NCBI GenBank assembly: GCA_023433515.1
Contig: JAEZCN010000004.1
Span: forward strand, 1 to 6,841
Direction of reading: 5' to 3'
Length of the DNA: 6,841 nt
From: Pseudomonadota bacterium
Lineage (GTDB): Bacteria; Pseudomonadota; Gammaproteobacteria; Steroidobacterales; Steroidobacteraceae
Notes under the pieces: model-generated
What the model was told of the DNA's origin: nothing
Database searches by the model: none
The model's input: the letters and a program-made list of their open reading frames with translations, nothing else
Shown: positions 5,821-6,841 of the stretch, one piece after another
Layout of the letters: the number at the start of each line of letters is the position of its first letter
Numbering within the stretch: the first letter of the stretch is position 1
Position numbers and translations under genes: made by a program

Positions 5821-6841
5821 TGGTCCGCGTCGTCCGTGCAACCCTCGTAGAACTGGAAGCCGCCGTCACGGCCCTCCGTGACGGCGAGCTCGTCGTCTTT
5901 CCCACCGAGACGGTTTATGGCCTGGGCGCCAACGCCCAGAACCCGGCAGCGGTGCGCCGCATCTTCGAGCTCAAGCAGCGGCCGGCGGACCATCCGGTCA
6001 TCGTCCATCTCGACAACCCTAAATACCTGCATCGCTGGGCGCGGGAAGTTCCTGAGAACGCGCGCAAGCTCGCGTCGCGATTCTGGCCGGGCCCGCTGAC
6101 CATGGTCCTGGCGCGCGCCGAGGGCGTACACGACGTCGTGACCGGCGGGCAGGACACCGTGGCGATCCGCGTGCCCTCGCATCCGATGGCCCAGCAGCTC
6201 CTGACCGCGTTCGGCGGCGGCATCGCGGCGCCCTCGGCTAATCGCTTCGGGCGGGTGAGCCCGACGCGTGCCGAGCACGTGCGCGAGGAGTTCGGGGATG
6301 CCGTGCGCGTGGTGCTCGACGGCGGCGAGAGCCAGATCGGCCTCGAATCCACCATCGTCAGTTTCGACGGCGAGCAGGTGCGCCTGCTACGGCCGGGATT
6401 CGTGACTTACTCGCAGCTCAAGGAAGTCGTCGGCGACGTGATCGTCGGCGCGGGCGCGACCGCTCCGCGGGTCCCGGGCGCGAAGATCTCGCATTACGCG
6501 CCGCTGACGCCGATGACCATCGTGCCGGTCGACGAGATCGACAAGCGCGCGGAGGAGCTCTCCGGAGGTGGGCGCCGCGTCGCGGTACTCGCCATGCGCC
6601 TGCCGCTCAAGACCTATCCATCGGTGACCTGGATCAATGCCGGGCGGCGGCCAGATTCCTACGCGCACGACTTGTATTCGAACCTGCGCGCGCTCGACAA
6701 GGCGGGCTGCGAGCAGATCCTCGTGCAGGACGTGCCGAGCGAGGAGAAATGGACCGCGATCCGCGACCGCCTGAGCCGCGGCGCCGCGGTGAGCGCCGCG
6801 AGCGACGGCGACGATTTCGCGGAGACGGGCGGGTTCAGCGT
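5821..6841 (+). CDS. tsaC: L-threonylcarbamoyladenylate synthase, Sua5/YwlC long type, 3' end missing
   Basis: This enzyme makes threonylcarbamoyl-AMP from threonine, bicarbonate and ATP, the first step of t6A formation at position 37 of ANN-decoding tRNAs. The TsaB-TsaD-TsaE machinery then transfers the group. The frame is open from ATG 5821 to the right edge (340 residues seen, no stop). Sua5-type proteins are about 340-350 residues, so the gene must end just outside. The N-terminal YrdC domain (about 1-205) has FPTETVYGLG at 27-36, K52 and R54 (KQRP), S139 and N141 (PSAN), equivalent to the KRSN set of E. coli YrdC, and GLESTIVSF at 174-182. The linker PGAKISHYAPLTP (219-231) and the C-terminal Sua5 domain, with PDSYAHDLYSNLRALD (278-293), separate it from the short E. 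coli TsaC. No ribosome binding site is visible; ATG 5821 is chosen because it gives the usual short lead-in to the first YrdC strand. Synonyms are sua5 and ywlC. Confidence 0.93.

Noticed and set aside
5232..6278. A 348-residue - strand frame spanning the protease/Sua5 junction
   Set aside because: It crosses two real + strand genes and shows no domain-like sequence.

Overview
The window comes from a GC-rich bacterial chromosome (by eye about two thirds G+C, with strong G/C preference at third codon positions). The E. coli-type DgkA, the secreted DegP/HtrA-like protein and the overall style point to a proteobacterium, most likely a gammaproteobacterium of the Xanthomonadales/Steroidobacter/Nevskia kind. 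That placement is inference. There are five protein genes, all on the + strand, covering nearly the whole window. The longest gap is 96 bases. No RNA gene, insertion sequence, phage gene or CRISPR array was seen.

Layout. Bases 1-914 hold the 3' two thirds of gcvPA, cut by the left edge. It is followed after 13 bases by a complete gcvPB (928-2421). Together they encode the two-subunit form of the glycine cleavage P-protein, the PLP-dependent glycine decarboxylase. A 96-base gap (2422-2517) carries three consecutive hairpins and a possible promoter -10 element placed so that the dgkA message would start at or next to its start codon. dgkA (2518-2892) encodes a small three-helix membrane lipid kinase. 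After 35 bases with a good ribosome binding site comes a 958-residue secreted protein (2928-5804). It has a complete trypsin-type protease domain with two PDZ domains, then a second copy of the same unit whose protease has lost all three catalytic residues. The last gene (5821 to the right edge) is a Sua5-type L-threonylcarbamoyladenylate synthase, open at the window end. It makes the intermediate for the t6A modification of tRNA.

How the genes relate. gcvPA and gcvPB form one operon and one enzyme. dgkA and the protease may be co-transcribed and both act at the cell envelope: DgkA recycles diacylglycerol in the inner membrane and the protease is predicted to be periplasmic. The tRNA-modification gene follows closely (16 bases) but has no functional tie to them. 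It carries a start-region motif like the one before dgkA, so it may have its own promoter.

The most interesting item is the tandem protease. Its plan (active HtrA protease, PDZ, PDZ, dead protease, PDZ, PDZ) is the one known from yeast Nma111p and plant Deg7, here in a bacterial secreted protein.
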